A DNA stretch of 48,708 bases from Prolixibacteraceae bacterium (GTDB lineage: Bacteria; Bacteroidota; Bacteroidia; Bacteroidales; Prolixibacteraceae). Shown here in pieces: positions 26,176 to 34,227 of the stretch. The notes below the pieces were generated by a model. The model was not told the origin of the DNA. It was given only the letters and a program-made list of their open reading frames with translations, and did not search any database. The stretch spans positions 1 to 48,708 of the forward strand of contig JAQICD010000020.1 of NCBI GenBank assembly GCA_027858715.1, written 5' to 3'. How positions within the stretch are numbered: position 1 is the stretch's first letter; every line of letters begins with the position of its first letter. The translations under genes were made by a program, and so were the position numbers.

Positions 26176-26598
26176 ATGGAATTAAAACTCGATCAACTAA
26201 TCAATGTGCTTTTAAGCAAGAGTGAGCAGCTCGAGGTAGATTTGAAAAAAAAATCGGCCATCGAAGAATTGTCTATTAAGCAATTACAATGTATTGAATT
26301 GATCGATGAACTGGAAAACCCCACTCTGTCGGAATTATCGGAACGTTTGAAAATTACTAAACCTTCCACAACGGTAATGATTGACAGGTTGGCCGATAAA
26401 GGTTATGTTACCAAGGTAAAATCGGATGTGGATAAACGTTCGGCGCATGTACATCTTACCGTAAAAGGGAAAGAGGCCGGCCACTTGCACGAAAACGTAC
26501 ACCATGCCATTGCTAAACACATGACACGCAACCTTACCGACTCGGAAAAGGAAATACTTGTTGTGCTTTTAAACAAAGCGACAAAAGAGTTCGATTAA
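26176..26598 (+). CDS. MarR-family transcriptional regulator
   Basis: The 140-residue protein has the winged-helix arrangement of MarR: LSIKQLQCIELIDELENPTLSELSERLKITKPSTTVMIDRLADKGYVTKVKSDVDKR, with the wing at DVDKRSAHVHLTVKGKE and dimerisation helices at both ends. It probably controls the downstream exporter operon, since similar palindromes precede its own gene and the exporter gene. MarR proteins usually respond to small phenolic or lipophilic ligands; the ligand here is unknown. Confidence 0.92.
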   Translation: MELKLDQLINVLLSKSEQLEVDLKKKSAIEELSIKQLQCIELIDELENPTLSELSERLKITKPSTTVMIDRLADKGYVTKVKSDVDKRSAHVHLTVKGKEAGHLHENVHHAIAKHMTRNLTDSEKEILVVLLNKATKEFD

Positions 26599-26620
26599 AT
26601 TTTTTTGCCTTGATTTTTAT

Positions 26621-26638
26621 TTAGTTATATCTAACTAA
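26621..26638 (+). promoter_or_regulatory. Second MarR-type palindrome, upstream of the RND exporter
   Basis: TTAGTTA (26621-26627) and TAACTAA (26632-26638) form a perfect 7-base inverted repeat with a 4-base centre, using the same core as the palindrome at 26125-26148. It sits between the marR stop and the exporter start. Confidence 0.6.
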
Positions 26639-26642
26639 CTGT

Positions 26643-28925
26643 ATGATGAAAAAAATTATTTACTTACTGCTGAAAAAAAGAACATTACTTTTTATAACTG
26701 TTGCACTGTTTTCTATCGTATTTTCGATAAAAATCGGAAACGTTGAAATGCGTGAAGATGAAGAAACCTTTATCTCGCCCTCCGACCCTGTACTACAAAC
26801 CTACCGAGAGTTTCAGAAAAATTTTGAAGCCGACGAAGGGATTGTGCTTGCCTTTGCTTCGCCCGATATTTTTTCGCCCGGCGAAATCCGGTATCTCGAA
26901 AGCCTGCACAACAAACTGGAAAACCTTCATGGTGTAAGCGAAGTAACATCGCTTATCAATTGCGAAAACATTGTTGGTATTCCCGGCGGGATTGAAATTA
27001 AACCACTGATTGAAACCACTAATAACGTTGGTTTCGATTCATCTAAAGCACAAAGTTTGTCAAAGGGCAATCCGCTTATCGAAGGCGTTTATCTGTCGGA
27101 ATACCAAAAGGTTACAGCATTGCTGATTAAACTGCCCGGCATGTTTTCCGGTGGGAACGATCAAATGCACAACCAGTTTTACAAGGAATTGTCGAAATTG
27201 GTTGAAGATGAGAAAAAACTGAACAATCGGGATCTGATAATCGGGGGCGATATTGTCACCGATGCTTCGGTGGAGCAAATGATGCACACCGATCTGGAAC
27301 TGCTGTTTCCTTTGTCGATTGTTTTGTGTGCCCTCATCCTCTTGCTGTTTTACCGCACACTGGCTACTACTTTAGTACCGCTAATCCCCATTTTGCTGAC
27401 TATTGTTTGGGTAATTGGCTTAAAAGGTTGGTTAAATATTCCAATGACACCTATTTCCATCACACTTTTTCCGTTGATCATGGTTATTGGAATGGCCAAT
27501 TCGATACACATTATTAATCATTATAAGAAAATACGCCCGGGTACAAACAGTAACTACGAAGCATTGAAGCGAACCCTTTCAGCAGTGCTTGTCCCTTGCT
27601 TTTCGGCAGCAGCTACTACCGCCATTGGCTTTGGTTCGCTTATGGTAAGTAATATAACCGGCATTAAACAAATGGGAGCCTTTGCCGCTTTTGGTGTACT
27701 AGTAGCCTTTATGCTTTCGATGATTATTGTACCGGGCTTTCTATTGGCTATCAACATATTCAACAAAAAAGGCAAAGAGGAAGAACATCGTGTGCCGTTT
27801 ACGCAGCTATACCTCAATATCGACACTCTAAATAAGAAATACGCCCGAATAGTTGTAGCAATTTTTGTGACCATTTCAATTGTTGGCCTTGCTTTTATTC
27901 CAAAAATTAAGGTAGAAGGATCGATGGCGGAGTTTGCCAAAGAGAAAACCAAACTACGCAGCGACATCCGATTTATAGATGAAAACCTAGCGGGTATCAA
28001 CTCTTTCGAACTGGTAATTGAAGGGAAAGAAAATGCCATAAAAAAACCTGAAGTGTTGAAAGGGATCGACCGCATTGATGAGCAAATTTCGGAGAACGGC
28101 AATGTGTTGAAAGTTTTCGGGCTTAACACCATGGTAAAAACCATAAACAAAGCCCTGCATTCCGATGATGAAAGCTTTTTTCGCATTCCCGATACGTCCG
28201 ACGAGGTGGCACAATACTTATTTCTGTACGAAATTTCGGGGGGCGATGAGCTGTTTTCTTTTATTGATGAAAGCTATTCGAAAGCGCGCATCACCATTCG
28301 CACTAAGCAAATGAGCGATGCCGATCAGAAACGGTTCATTGCCGAGCTGAATCAACTTGCTGCTCAAGTAGAAGGGACTCAATATACAATAAGTGGTTTT
28401 GGCATGTTGCTAAGCCACATAAACGACAATTTGATAACAACCCAAATTGAAAGCATTCTACTCGCCTTGGCGATTATTTTAGTCATGATGTTTTTCCTGT
28501 TTGGGATAAAAGGAGGCTTGATAAGCATTTTTCCCAATGTGTTCCCAATAATATTTTTCCTTGGGCTGATGGGCGTATTGGGAATCGGGCTGAACATGGC
28601 CACATCGATTATTGCGGCCATTACCATTGGCATTGTGGTTGACGATACTATCCATGTTTTTTACGGTTTCAAGCGCGAGATGAAATCCGGTTTAGGGAAC
28701 GATATTGCCATAAGGAACACCCTGCTCAAAACCGGATCGGCATTGGGCACAACTTCGCTGGTATTAGCACTGGGCTTTGGGATACTCGCCTTCTCAACCA
28801 GCAAGTTCATTACCGATTTCGGCTTAATGTCGGCCTCGGCTATTATTGCAGCACTTGCCGGCGATTTGTTTATATCGCCCATCGTGCTGGTTAAAAGCAA
28901 ATTATTCAACTTAAAAAACAAATAA
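26643..28925 (+). CDS. RND/MMPL-family inner-membrane exporter
   Basis: A 760-residue membrane protein with the two-fold RND layout. TM1 (about 12-28) is followed by a large periplasmic domain, a block of about five TM helices (about 220-370), a second TM-plus-periplasmic unit (from about 405) and a final TM block (about 600-755). The second half carries TIGIVVDDTIHVFYGF with the paired Asp of MMPL proteins; the equivalent place in the first half reads VIGMANSIHIINHY and has Asn, so only one half keeps the acidic proton-relay residue. It is followed by a LolA-like periplasmic protein and a DUF1302-like barrel, a set associated with export of lipids or other hydrophobic compounds to the outer membrane. 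MarR control is likely. Confidence 0.9.
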   Translation: MMKKIIYLLLKKRTLLFITVALFSIVFSIKIGNVEMREDEETFISPSDPVLQTYREFQKNFEADEGIVLAFASPDIFSPGEIRYLESLHNKLENLHGVSEVTSLINCENIVGIPGGIEIKPLIETTNNVGFDSSKAQSLSKGNPLIEGVYLSEYQKVTALLIKLPGMFSGGNDQMHNQFYKELSKLVEDEKKLNNRDLIIGGDIVTDASVEQMMHTDLELLFPLSIVLCALILLLFYRTLATTLVPLIPILLTIVWVIGLKGWLNIPMTPISITLFPLIMVIGMANSIHIINHYKKIRPGTNSNYEALKRTLSAVLVPCFSAAATTAIGFGSLMVSNITGIKQMGAFAAFGVLVAFMLSMIIVPGFLLAINIFNKKGKEEEHRVPFTQLYLNIDTLNKKYARIVVAIFVTISIVGLAFIPKIKVEGSMAEFAKEKTKLRSDIRFIDENLAGINSFELVIEGKENAIKKPEVLKGIDRIDEQISENGNVLKVFGLNTMVKTINKALHSDDESFFRIPDTSDEVAQYLFLYEISGGDELFSFIDESYSKARITIRTKQMSDADQKRFIAELNQLAAQVEGTQYTISGFGMLLSHINDNLITTQIESILLALAIILVMMFFLFGIKGGLISIFPNVFPIIFFLGLMGVLGIGLNMATSIIAAITIGIVVDDTIHVFYGFKREMKSGLGNDIAIRNTLLKTGSALGTTSLVLALGFGILAFSTSKFITDFGLMSASAIIAALAGDLFISPIVLVKSKLFNLKNK

Positions 28926-28927
28926 TT

Positions 28928-29701
28928 ATGAAGACATTAATTTTTCTATTGCTAAGCATTATCTCCCTGGCAGTGCTTGGCCAAAACGGAAGTGAATGGA
29001 TTGAGCGTTTCGAAAAGCAAATGAAAATTTCGGATCAGGAAGTAGCACTTACCATGCAATTGGTGAGTAAAAACGGAATCAAGCGGGAGCGAAAACTGCA
29101 ATGGAACACCATGGAAAACAATGAGGGATTGGAATCGTCGTACATTGTTTTTGATGCACCAGCCGATATTGCCGGAACGGCTTTCCTCTCGGTTGAAAGC
29201 AGTAACAATTCCGAAGACCAGTGGTTGTACCTTCCGGCGTTAAAACGGTCGCGCCGCATTTCGTCGAACGAAAAGAGCAACAGCTTTATGGGCAGCGATT
29301 TCAGTTATTCCGACATTGGCAACGAAAACACCGACAACAGTTCTTACGAATTGCTTAAGACCGTTAATGAAAACGGCAAAGAACTGAAAGTAATTGAAGC
29401 CATCTACAAGGAGCAAAGCAAAATTAAGGAAACCGGCTATGCCAAAAGAATAATCTACATCGATGCATCGAACAGCATGATGGTGAAAACCGATTTTTTT
29501 GACACGAAAGACAAACTTGCCAAACAACTTGTTTGCTCCGATTTTAAAGCCATTGCAGGCAGCAACAAAGTGCGGGCACACCGCTACGAAATGAAAAACC
29601 TGCAAAAAGGGACAAGCACCGTTTTGTTGTTCAGCAATTACCATATCGACAAAGGAATTGACCCCGATATTTTCACCATCAGAAATCTGGAAAAAAACTA
29701 A
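28928..29701 (+). CDS. LolA-like outer-membrane lipoprotein-sorting family protein
   Basis: The 257-residue protein has a signal peptide (cleavage after AVLGQ near residue 19). It has the half-barrel pattern of the LolA-like family found beside MMPL exporters: repeated beta strands with DQWLYLPALKRSRRISSNEKSNSFMGSDFSYSDI, a very characteristic segment. It starts 2 bases after the exporter stop and ends 5 bases before the next gene, so the three are co-transcribed. A periplasmic carrier for a hydrophobic cargo is the likely role (family inference). Confidence 0.9.
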   Translation: MKTLIFLLLSIISLAVLGQNGSEWIERFEKQMKISDQEVALTMQLVSKNGIKRERKLQWNTMENNEGLESSYIVFDAPADIAGTAFLSVESSNNSEDQWLYLPALKRSRRISSNEKSNSFMGSDFSYSDIGNENTDNSSYELLKTVNENGKELKVIEAIYKEQSKIKETGYAKRIIYIDASNSMMVKTDFFDTKDKLAKQLVCSDFKAIAGSNKVRAHRYEMKNLQKGTSTVLLFSNYHIDKGIDPDIFTIRNLEKN

Positions 29702-29706
29702 GCATT

Positions 29707-30972
29707 ATGAAACGTACTATATTTTCAATACTATCAATTTTCTTGCTAAGCGCAATTTCAATATTATCCACAGCACAAGAACACTTCGATCTTAGCGGAA
29801 AAGTGCATTACAACCATTTTAGCTATTTCAACACCCAACAAAACAAAATCAACAGTCGCAACGAAGGTCTAATGCAAGTTCAGCTGGCTTCGAAACGCGA
29901 AAGCTCCTTACAATGGAAAGCCGTGAGTGAACTACGCGAAGACCTTTCAGATGCAACGCGCAACCGTTTTTGGTTAGACGAACTTTGGGCAAAGCAGCAA
30001 TTTGGCTCCTTTGATGTAACACTAGGAAAACAGCTCATCAGCTGGGGCACTGCCGATGGCATTAACCCGATAAACAACATCAACCCCACCGATTATACCG
30101 ACCTGCTCGACACCGAAGATGAACGCATAGGAGTTTATGCCTTGCGTTTGCAATGGTTTCTCGATATGGCCGACATCGATTTGTTGTATGTACCGCTTGC
30201 CTCATTCGGGGTGTTGCCGGCTCCCAACAGCCGCTGGTTTCCTTCGCCCGAAATGATGGGGCTACTTACTACTTTGGGTAGCGGAATACCCATTTCGCTT
30301 CAAAGCAATGCCCCTGAAAGCACTTTGAAAACCGGAGAATTTGGCATCCGGTATCGCAAAAGATTTTCGGGAGCCGACATTGGATTGAGCTATTACAATG
30401 GCTACGATCATTTGCCCGAATTTACACCCGACATGAGCCAGTTTGACCCAAATGCACCCCAATTAGTATTGCTTGAAAACTACAACAGGCAACAGGTTTT
30501 TGGTGCCGAGTGGGTAGTACTGCTTCCCTGGGGAATGGCATTTAGGGGCGAATCGGGCTTGTTTGTTCCTGAAGAAAACAACAGCACAAACGACCGCTAC
30601 ATTCAAACAGTTGCAGGCATTGACAAAAACCTTGCATTGAACAACAGCTCGTTAACTATTATTGCGCAATACATTTACGACCATAACTTGGAAGACAATA
30701 CCTATGAGAAGTTTGATTTGCGCCACTTGTTTATCAATTCGCCCATGGCAAATATCGATTGGGCATTCAACAACGGACTATCGATTAATCTTTTAAGTAT
30801 TTACAATATCGATAGCAAAGACTATTACCTAAGCCCCGAAATAGGCTACAATACAATAGCCGGTTTGAATTTCACCCTCCAGACCGACATATTGGGCGGC
30901 GAATCCGGAACTTTCTTTGGTGATTATTCGTACAACAACAGAGTAAGGGCAAAAATGAGCTATCAGTTTTAA
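29707..30972 (+). CDS. DUF1302-like outer-membrane beta-barrel protein
   Basis: A 421-residue exported protein with a signal peptide and many alternating beta strands, ending in a terminal Phe (RVRAKMSYQF) as expected for an outer-membrane barrel. The segment GKQLISWGTADGINPINNIN followed by PTDYTDLL is typical of DUF1302-like proteins. With the MMPL exporter and LolA-like protein it forms a complete inner membrane, periplasm and outer membrane route. Confidence 0.82.
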   Translation: MKRTIFSILSIFLLSAISILSTAQEHFDLSGKVHYNHFSYFNTQQNKINSRNEGLMQVQLASKRESSLQWKAVSELREDLSDATRNRFWLDELWAKQQFGSFDVTLGKQLISWGTADGINPINNINPTDYTDLLDTEDERIGVYALRLQWFLDMADIDLLYVPLASFGVLPAPNSRWFPSPEMMGLLTTLGSGIPISLQSNAPESTLKTGEFGIRYRKRFSGADIGLSYYNGYDHLPEFTPDMSQFDPNAPQLVLLENYNRQQVFGAEWVVLLPWGMAFRGESGLFVPEENNSTNDRYIQTVAGIDKNLALNNSSLTIIAQYIYDHNLEDNTYEKFDLRHLFINSPMANIDWAFNNGLSINLLSIYNIDSKDYYLSPEIGYNTIAGLNFTLQTDILGGESGTFFGDYSYNNRVRAKMSYQF

Positions 30973-31098
30973 AAAAATAATTCGCACGCTTCCTTGTCAA
31001 AGTTGGGATGATAATTATCGCGAATAATACAATAATCATCTGCATTGGAATTCGTTACAAACTTTAAGGATACATAAAAATGTATTTCACCTGCATCG

Positions 31099-31129
31099 TT
31101 GCATCCTGCCACACTTTGAATTACTTTTC
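31099..31129 (+). promoter_or_regulatory. Possible promoter of the unknown acidic protein gene
   Basis: TTG (31099-31101), 20 bases, then TACTTTTC (31122-31129) fits the TTTG-N20-TAnnTTTG layout with a mismatch in the last base. It lies 60 bases before the chosen start codon at 31189. Confidence 0.3.
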
Positions 31130-31188
31130 ATGTATCACAACAATCTATGGCTTTACCGGTTATCTTATTGAATAAAAATCCATTTTAC

Positions 31189-31860
31189 ATGCAATTTCTT
31201 ATAAAAATTAACGACGTAAAAAACTCAGATGAACTGGAAGGTGTCTGGAGCCTTTCCGATTTTAAAGAACTCTTGAACCGATTTGACGTTCCCGATGCTG
31301 CCAACCTTAAAGACAATGAGGTCAAGGAATTCCTTTTTATGGCCATCAATGAGTTTGAGCCCAGAGAAGCTGCCCGGGAAGTTCTCGGGTATAAGCTGTC
31401 CGACCAGTTGACAGACGGCCAGATCGACAACATCTCCCTCGAGATGTTGGAGCAAAAAATGGCTGAAAAATATACAGAGATCGACCTTCATAAGCCATTG
31501 TTTGAGGTTAATCAGTTGCTCTACAAGGCATACAATGGTAAGTTTCCGCACATACAGGTTAATGTGATTGATTTTGAAATGAAAAGCAAAGACAATGCAG
31601 ATGTGGAAATCAATAAAGAGTTGGTGCTAAAAGCTCTTGTACACGGATTGTCTGACAATAATCTGCTCCTACGCCTGTTTGGTGACCAGCTGGAAGGGAA
31701 AGTCCCTTTTCCTGAAGCCGACGGCATTGTTTGGGTATTAAACGATAAAGGTGGCGGACGGTATGAAATGATTACCTCCGAAAAATGGCTTACAAAAGAT
31801 GAAATTGAAAAAACAGAATTTGAGTGCGAAGTGATACCTTATGATGAAAATGAGGGCTAG
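31189..31860 (+). CDS. Uncharacterised acidic cytosolic protein
   Basis: I start at the ATG at 31189 (MQFLIKINDVKNSDELEGVW) rather than the in-frame ATG at 31147, because the upstream 14 residues lie close to the promoter-like site and add a short hydrophobic piece unlike the rest. The resulting 223-residue protein has no signal peptide or membrane segment. It is rich in Asp/Glu and mixes helices (EMLEQKMAEKYTEIDLHKPL) with a C-terminal beta region (GIVWVLNDKGGGRYEMITSE). I do not recognise the family. Codon usage appears slightly richer in GC than the neighbours, and the gene stands alone between two terminators or gene ends, so acquisition by transfer is possible. Confidence 0.75.
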   Translation: MQFLIKINDVKNSDELEGVWSLSDFKELLNRFDVPDAANLKDNEVKEFLFMAINEFEPREAAREVLGYKLSDQLTDGQIDNISLEMLEQKMAEKYTEIDLHKPLFEVNQLLYKAYNGKFPHIQVNVIDFEMKSKDNADVEINKELVLKALVHGLSDNNLLLRLFGDQLEGKVPFPEADGIVWVLNDKGGGRYEMITSEKWLTKDEIEKTEFECEVIPYDENEG

Positions 31861-31882
31861 ATGAGACAGTTACCGAGTAATG

Positions 31883-31908
31883 TAAGCCCCCTCCTCCGAA
31901 GGGGCTTA
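31883..31908. terminator. Hairpin between convergent genes
   Basis: TAAGCCCC (31883-31890) pairs perfectly with GGGGCTTA (31901-31908) around a 10-base loop, between the unknown acidic protein and the convergent GNAT gene. The T-tract is poor, so termination strength is uncertain. Confidence 0.6.
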
Positions 31909-31910
31909 TA

Positions 31911-32366
31911 TTACTGCTTCATCCACTCGAAAACACGATAGTGGTCGCCGTCCATTCCGAGGCGGGAATAAACCTGCTGAGCAGCTTCGTTCGTTTTATC
32001 AACATACAACCTTATCCCACAAAGCAAAGCATCGTTTCCGACCATATTTTTTACATGGTTGTATAACATTGCATAAACACCACGCTTACGAAAATCGGGC
32101 TCAACAAAAACCGATTGAATCCAAATTACAGTTCCGTTACGCCAGTCGCTCCATTCGTATGTTGTAAATAATGAACCAATAACCGCGTGGTTGACTTCAG
32201 CAACATAGTATTCACCAAGGTTTTTATCATTCAACGCATTCTCAACTCCAAGCATTACAGTTTCAAAATTGAGCTTGTAATGCTCGGTTTCCCATGCCAT
32301 ATCAACCTGAAAACGGGCAATTGCATCCCTGTCGGAAAGTATTGCTTTACGGATTATAATTTGCAT
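31911..32366 (-). CDS. GNAT-family N-acetyltransferase
   Basis: A 151-residue protein with GNAT topology: IIIRKAILSDRDAIARFQVDMAW at the start, the central strand and loop VIWIQSVFVEPDFRKRGVYAMLYNHV with the acetyl-CoA binding pattern (R-x-x-G-x-x-like RKRGVY), and the late GIRLYVDKTNEAAQQVYSRLGMDGDHYRVFEW. The substrate is unknown. It starts 9 bases after the end of the tryptophanase-like gene on the same strand and is probably co-transcribed with it. Confidence 0.9.
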   Translation of the reverse strand: MQIIIRKAILSDRDAIARFQVDMAWETEHYKLNFETVMLGVENALNDKNLGEYYVAEVNHAVIGSLFTTYEWSDWRNGTVIWIQSVFVEPDFRKRGVYAMLYNHVKNMVGNDALLCGIRLYVDKTNEAAQQVYSRLGMDGDHYRVFEWMKQ

Positions 32367-32375
32367 ACTATTCTT

Positions 32376-33842
32376 TTATAAGCTATCGCCAAAATCTTCT
32401 CTGAATTTGGCTTGTAGTTTTTCTGCCCAATCGCCAATAGGTCTGAGTTTACCAACAAAGAAGCGCAACACCGGCGGTTCTTCAACCCATTCGAGACCAC
32501 CAACAAGATGGCGGTTATCGTACAACCACTGCACACGATCTTCGACGTATTTAATTTGTGAAAGCGTAAATACCCTGCGGGGGAAAGCCAAACGGAGCAG
32601 TTCAACATCGGCCGGGATATCTTTTCCATTTTCGTCGCGGATACTTGAAATGGTACCACGTTCCATGCCGCGTATGCCCGATGCAATGAAAAGTGCGCCA
32701 GCCAATGCACCGGCAGGATATTGTTCTTGTGGCAAATGCGATAAAAACTGTCCGGCATCGAGGTGGCAACCCAAACCGCCGGCAGGAGTTATTACCGGGA
32801 TACCTTTTTTATCCAATGCTTCGACCAGGTATTTGATAAAACTTGGTGAATGGCTGATCACATTAAAATCGAGCGTTTCGTACAAGCCTACTGCCATTGC
32901 CTCAATTTCGCGCACACTCATACCTCCATATGTAAGGAAGCCTTCAAAAAGTGGTACCAAATCGCGCATTTGCATGTATATTTCGTGGATGTTGGTACAA
33001 ATACCACCACCACGCGTACAGCTTACTTTTCGCCCCGAGAAATATGAAAAATCGGTATAGCTCAACATCTCGTGCAGAATTTCTTTGAGCGGTTTGTCTT
33101 TATAACCCTCTTCACGGGTTTTAATAAAATACAAGTTCTCGTTAATCAGGCTGGTATCCATTAACAGTTTTATGCCATGTTTTTTAGCAATAGCTGAGAC
33201 TTCTCGTAAGTTTTGCATTGAAAATGGCTGCCCGCCAATAAGGTTGGTGCCCGCCTCAAGCCTTATGTATGCAACTTTATCGGCTCCCCATTCATCAATT
33301 ATATTATTTAGTTTGTCAATGTCCATATTGCCTTTAAACGGAAAATCGCTTTTGATTTTCAGGGCTTCGTCGGTAAATATTTCGGCAACGGTACCTCCGG
33401 CCAATTGAATATGTGCCATAGTTGTGGTAAAGTGATAGTTCATTGGAACCACCATGCCTTTTTTAACAAATACCTGTGAAATAATGTGTTCAGCAGCACG
33501 TCCCTGGTGCACGGGCAAAAAGTATTTCTGGTTAAACACTTCGCTCACGGCTTTTTCAAGTTTAGTATAACTTGCCGATCCTGCATAGGAATCATCGGCT
33601 ACACTCATAGCTGCAATTTGATTGTCGCTCATGGCATTTGTACCTGAATCGGTAAGCATGTCGAGAAATACATCCTGGTTTTGAAGAAGAAAAGTATTGA
33701 AGCCGGCTTCAAATATTGCTTTTTTTCTTTCTTCAACGGGCAGAAGATTCAGCTTTTGTACTACACGAACTTTGTGCATTTCGAGGGGAGTTTCTTCTCC
33801 ACTGTAAAACTTAACAGTTTTTAATTGCTCTACGTTACTCAT
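32376..33842 (-). CDS. Divergent tryptophanase/tyrosine phenol-lyase family PLP protein
   Basis: The 488-residue protein follows the beta-eliminating lyase family over its length. It has the LTDSGTNAMSDNQ segment (about 63-75), DSYAGSASY with Tyr86, VHQGRAAEHIISQ near 111, GGQPFSMQNLREV near 203, the PLP lysine Lys272 in FSGRKVSCTRGGG, and RLAFPRRVFT near the C-terminus. In tryptophanase and tyrosine phenol-lyase the Asp that binds the PLP pyridine nitrogen is followed three residues later by a conserved Arg (DSAR, DATR). Here it reads D229-T-S-L232, so that Arg is lost. The region after the lysine and GCHLDAGQFL also differ from both enzymes. C-beta/C-gamma bond cleavage of an amino acid is likely, but the substrate should not be assumed to be Trp or Tyr. 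Confidence 0.85.
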   Translation of the reverse strand: MSNVEQLKTVKFYSGEETPLEMHKVRVVQKLNLLPVEERKKAIFEAGFNTFLLQNQDVFLDMLTDSGTNAMSDNQIAAMSVADDSYAGSASYTKLEKAVSEVFNQKYFLPVHQGRAAEHIISQVFVKKGMVVPMNYHFTTTMAHIQLAGGTVAEIFTDEALKIKSDFPFKGNMDIDKLNNIIDEWGADKVAYIRLEAGTNLIGGQPFSMQNLREVSAIAKKHGIKLLMDTSLINENLYFIKTREEGYKDKPLKEILHEMLSYTDFSYFSGRKVSCTRGGGICTNIHEIYMQMRDLVPLFEGFLTYGGMSVREIEAMAVGLYETLDFNVISHSPSFIKYLVEALDKKGIPVITPAGGLGCHLDAGQFLSHLPQEQYPAGALAGALFIASGIRGMERGTISSIRDENGKDIPADVELLRLAFPRRVFTLSQIKYVEDRVQWLYDNRHLVGGLEWVEEPPVLRFFVGKLRPIGDWAEKLQAKFREDFGDSL

Positions 33843-34035
33843 AATTGTTTTTGAAAAGTTAATAATTAGATTTAATATATTTAATATGGAAACATCCTTG
33901 ACACTTAAATTTTATTAGATTATCACAAGGTTGGTTTTAGCTTTGCTATGATACTAAAAAATAAATTGCAATCAAAACACACTTGTTATTTTTAATTTAA
34001 AACTTTAGTATCGATATATGTTTCATTTTACAAGC

Positions 34036-34110
34036 GTGCTTGCCAGCTATGCGCGTACCCGATATCCATCGGCAAGCACCAGTAAACTGCCAGCATCCCA
34101 ACCAGCTGGC
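34036..34110. repeat. Two adjacent GC-rich hairpins in the 33843-34227 gap
   Basis: GTGCTTGCC (34036-34044) pairs perfectly with GGCAAGCAC (34071-34079), and GCCAGC (34089-34094) with GCTGGC (34105-34110). The block is clearly richer in GC than the flanking AT-rich sequence. No gene is visible in the 385-base gap. The element could be a dispersed intergenic repeat or a structured leader or regulatory RNA; poly-T is absent, so it is not a standard terminator. Confidence 0.45.
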
Positions 34111-34194
34111 GGCATCCTGAAAAGGGTCGAAGGATATGCAACTAACTTGAAATTTATTATATCAATAAACCTTCTGCTATAAAGAAAAAATAGA

Positions 34195-34202
34195 TAGTTT
34201 TG
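34195..34202 (+). promoter_or_regulatory. -7 promoter box of the T9SS GH105 gene
   Basis: TAGTTTTG fits TAnnTTTG exactly and ends 25 bases before the start codon. No TTG is found at the usual -33 distance. Confidence 0.4.
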
Positions 34203-34227
34203 TATTTCATCGAAAAAATATAATAAA

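Noticed and set aside
27554-28186. Long minus-strand open frame (210 codons) opposite the RND exporter
   Set aside because: It lies wholly antisense to a well-conserved exporter domain, has Ser/Pro-rich low-information sequence and no recognisable motif.
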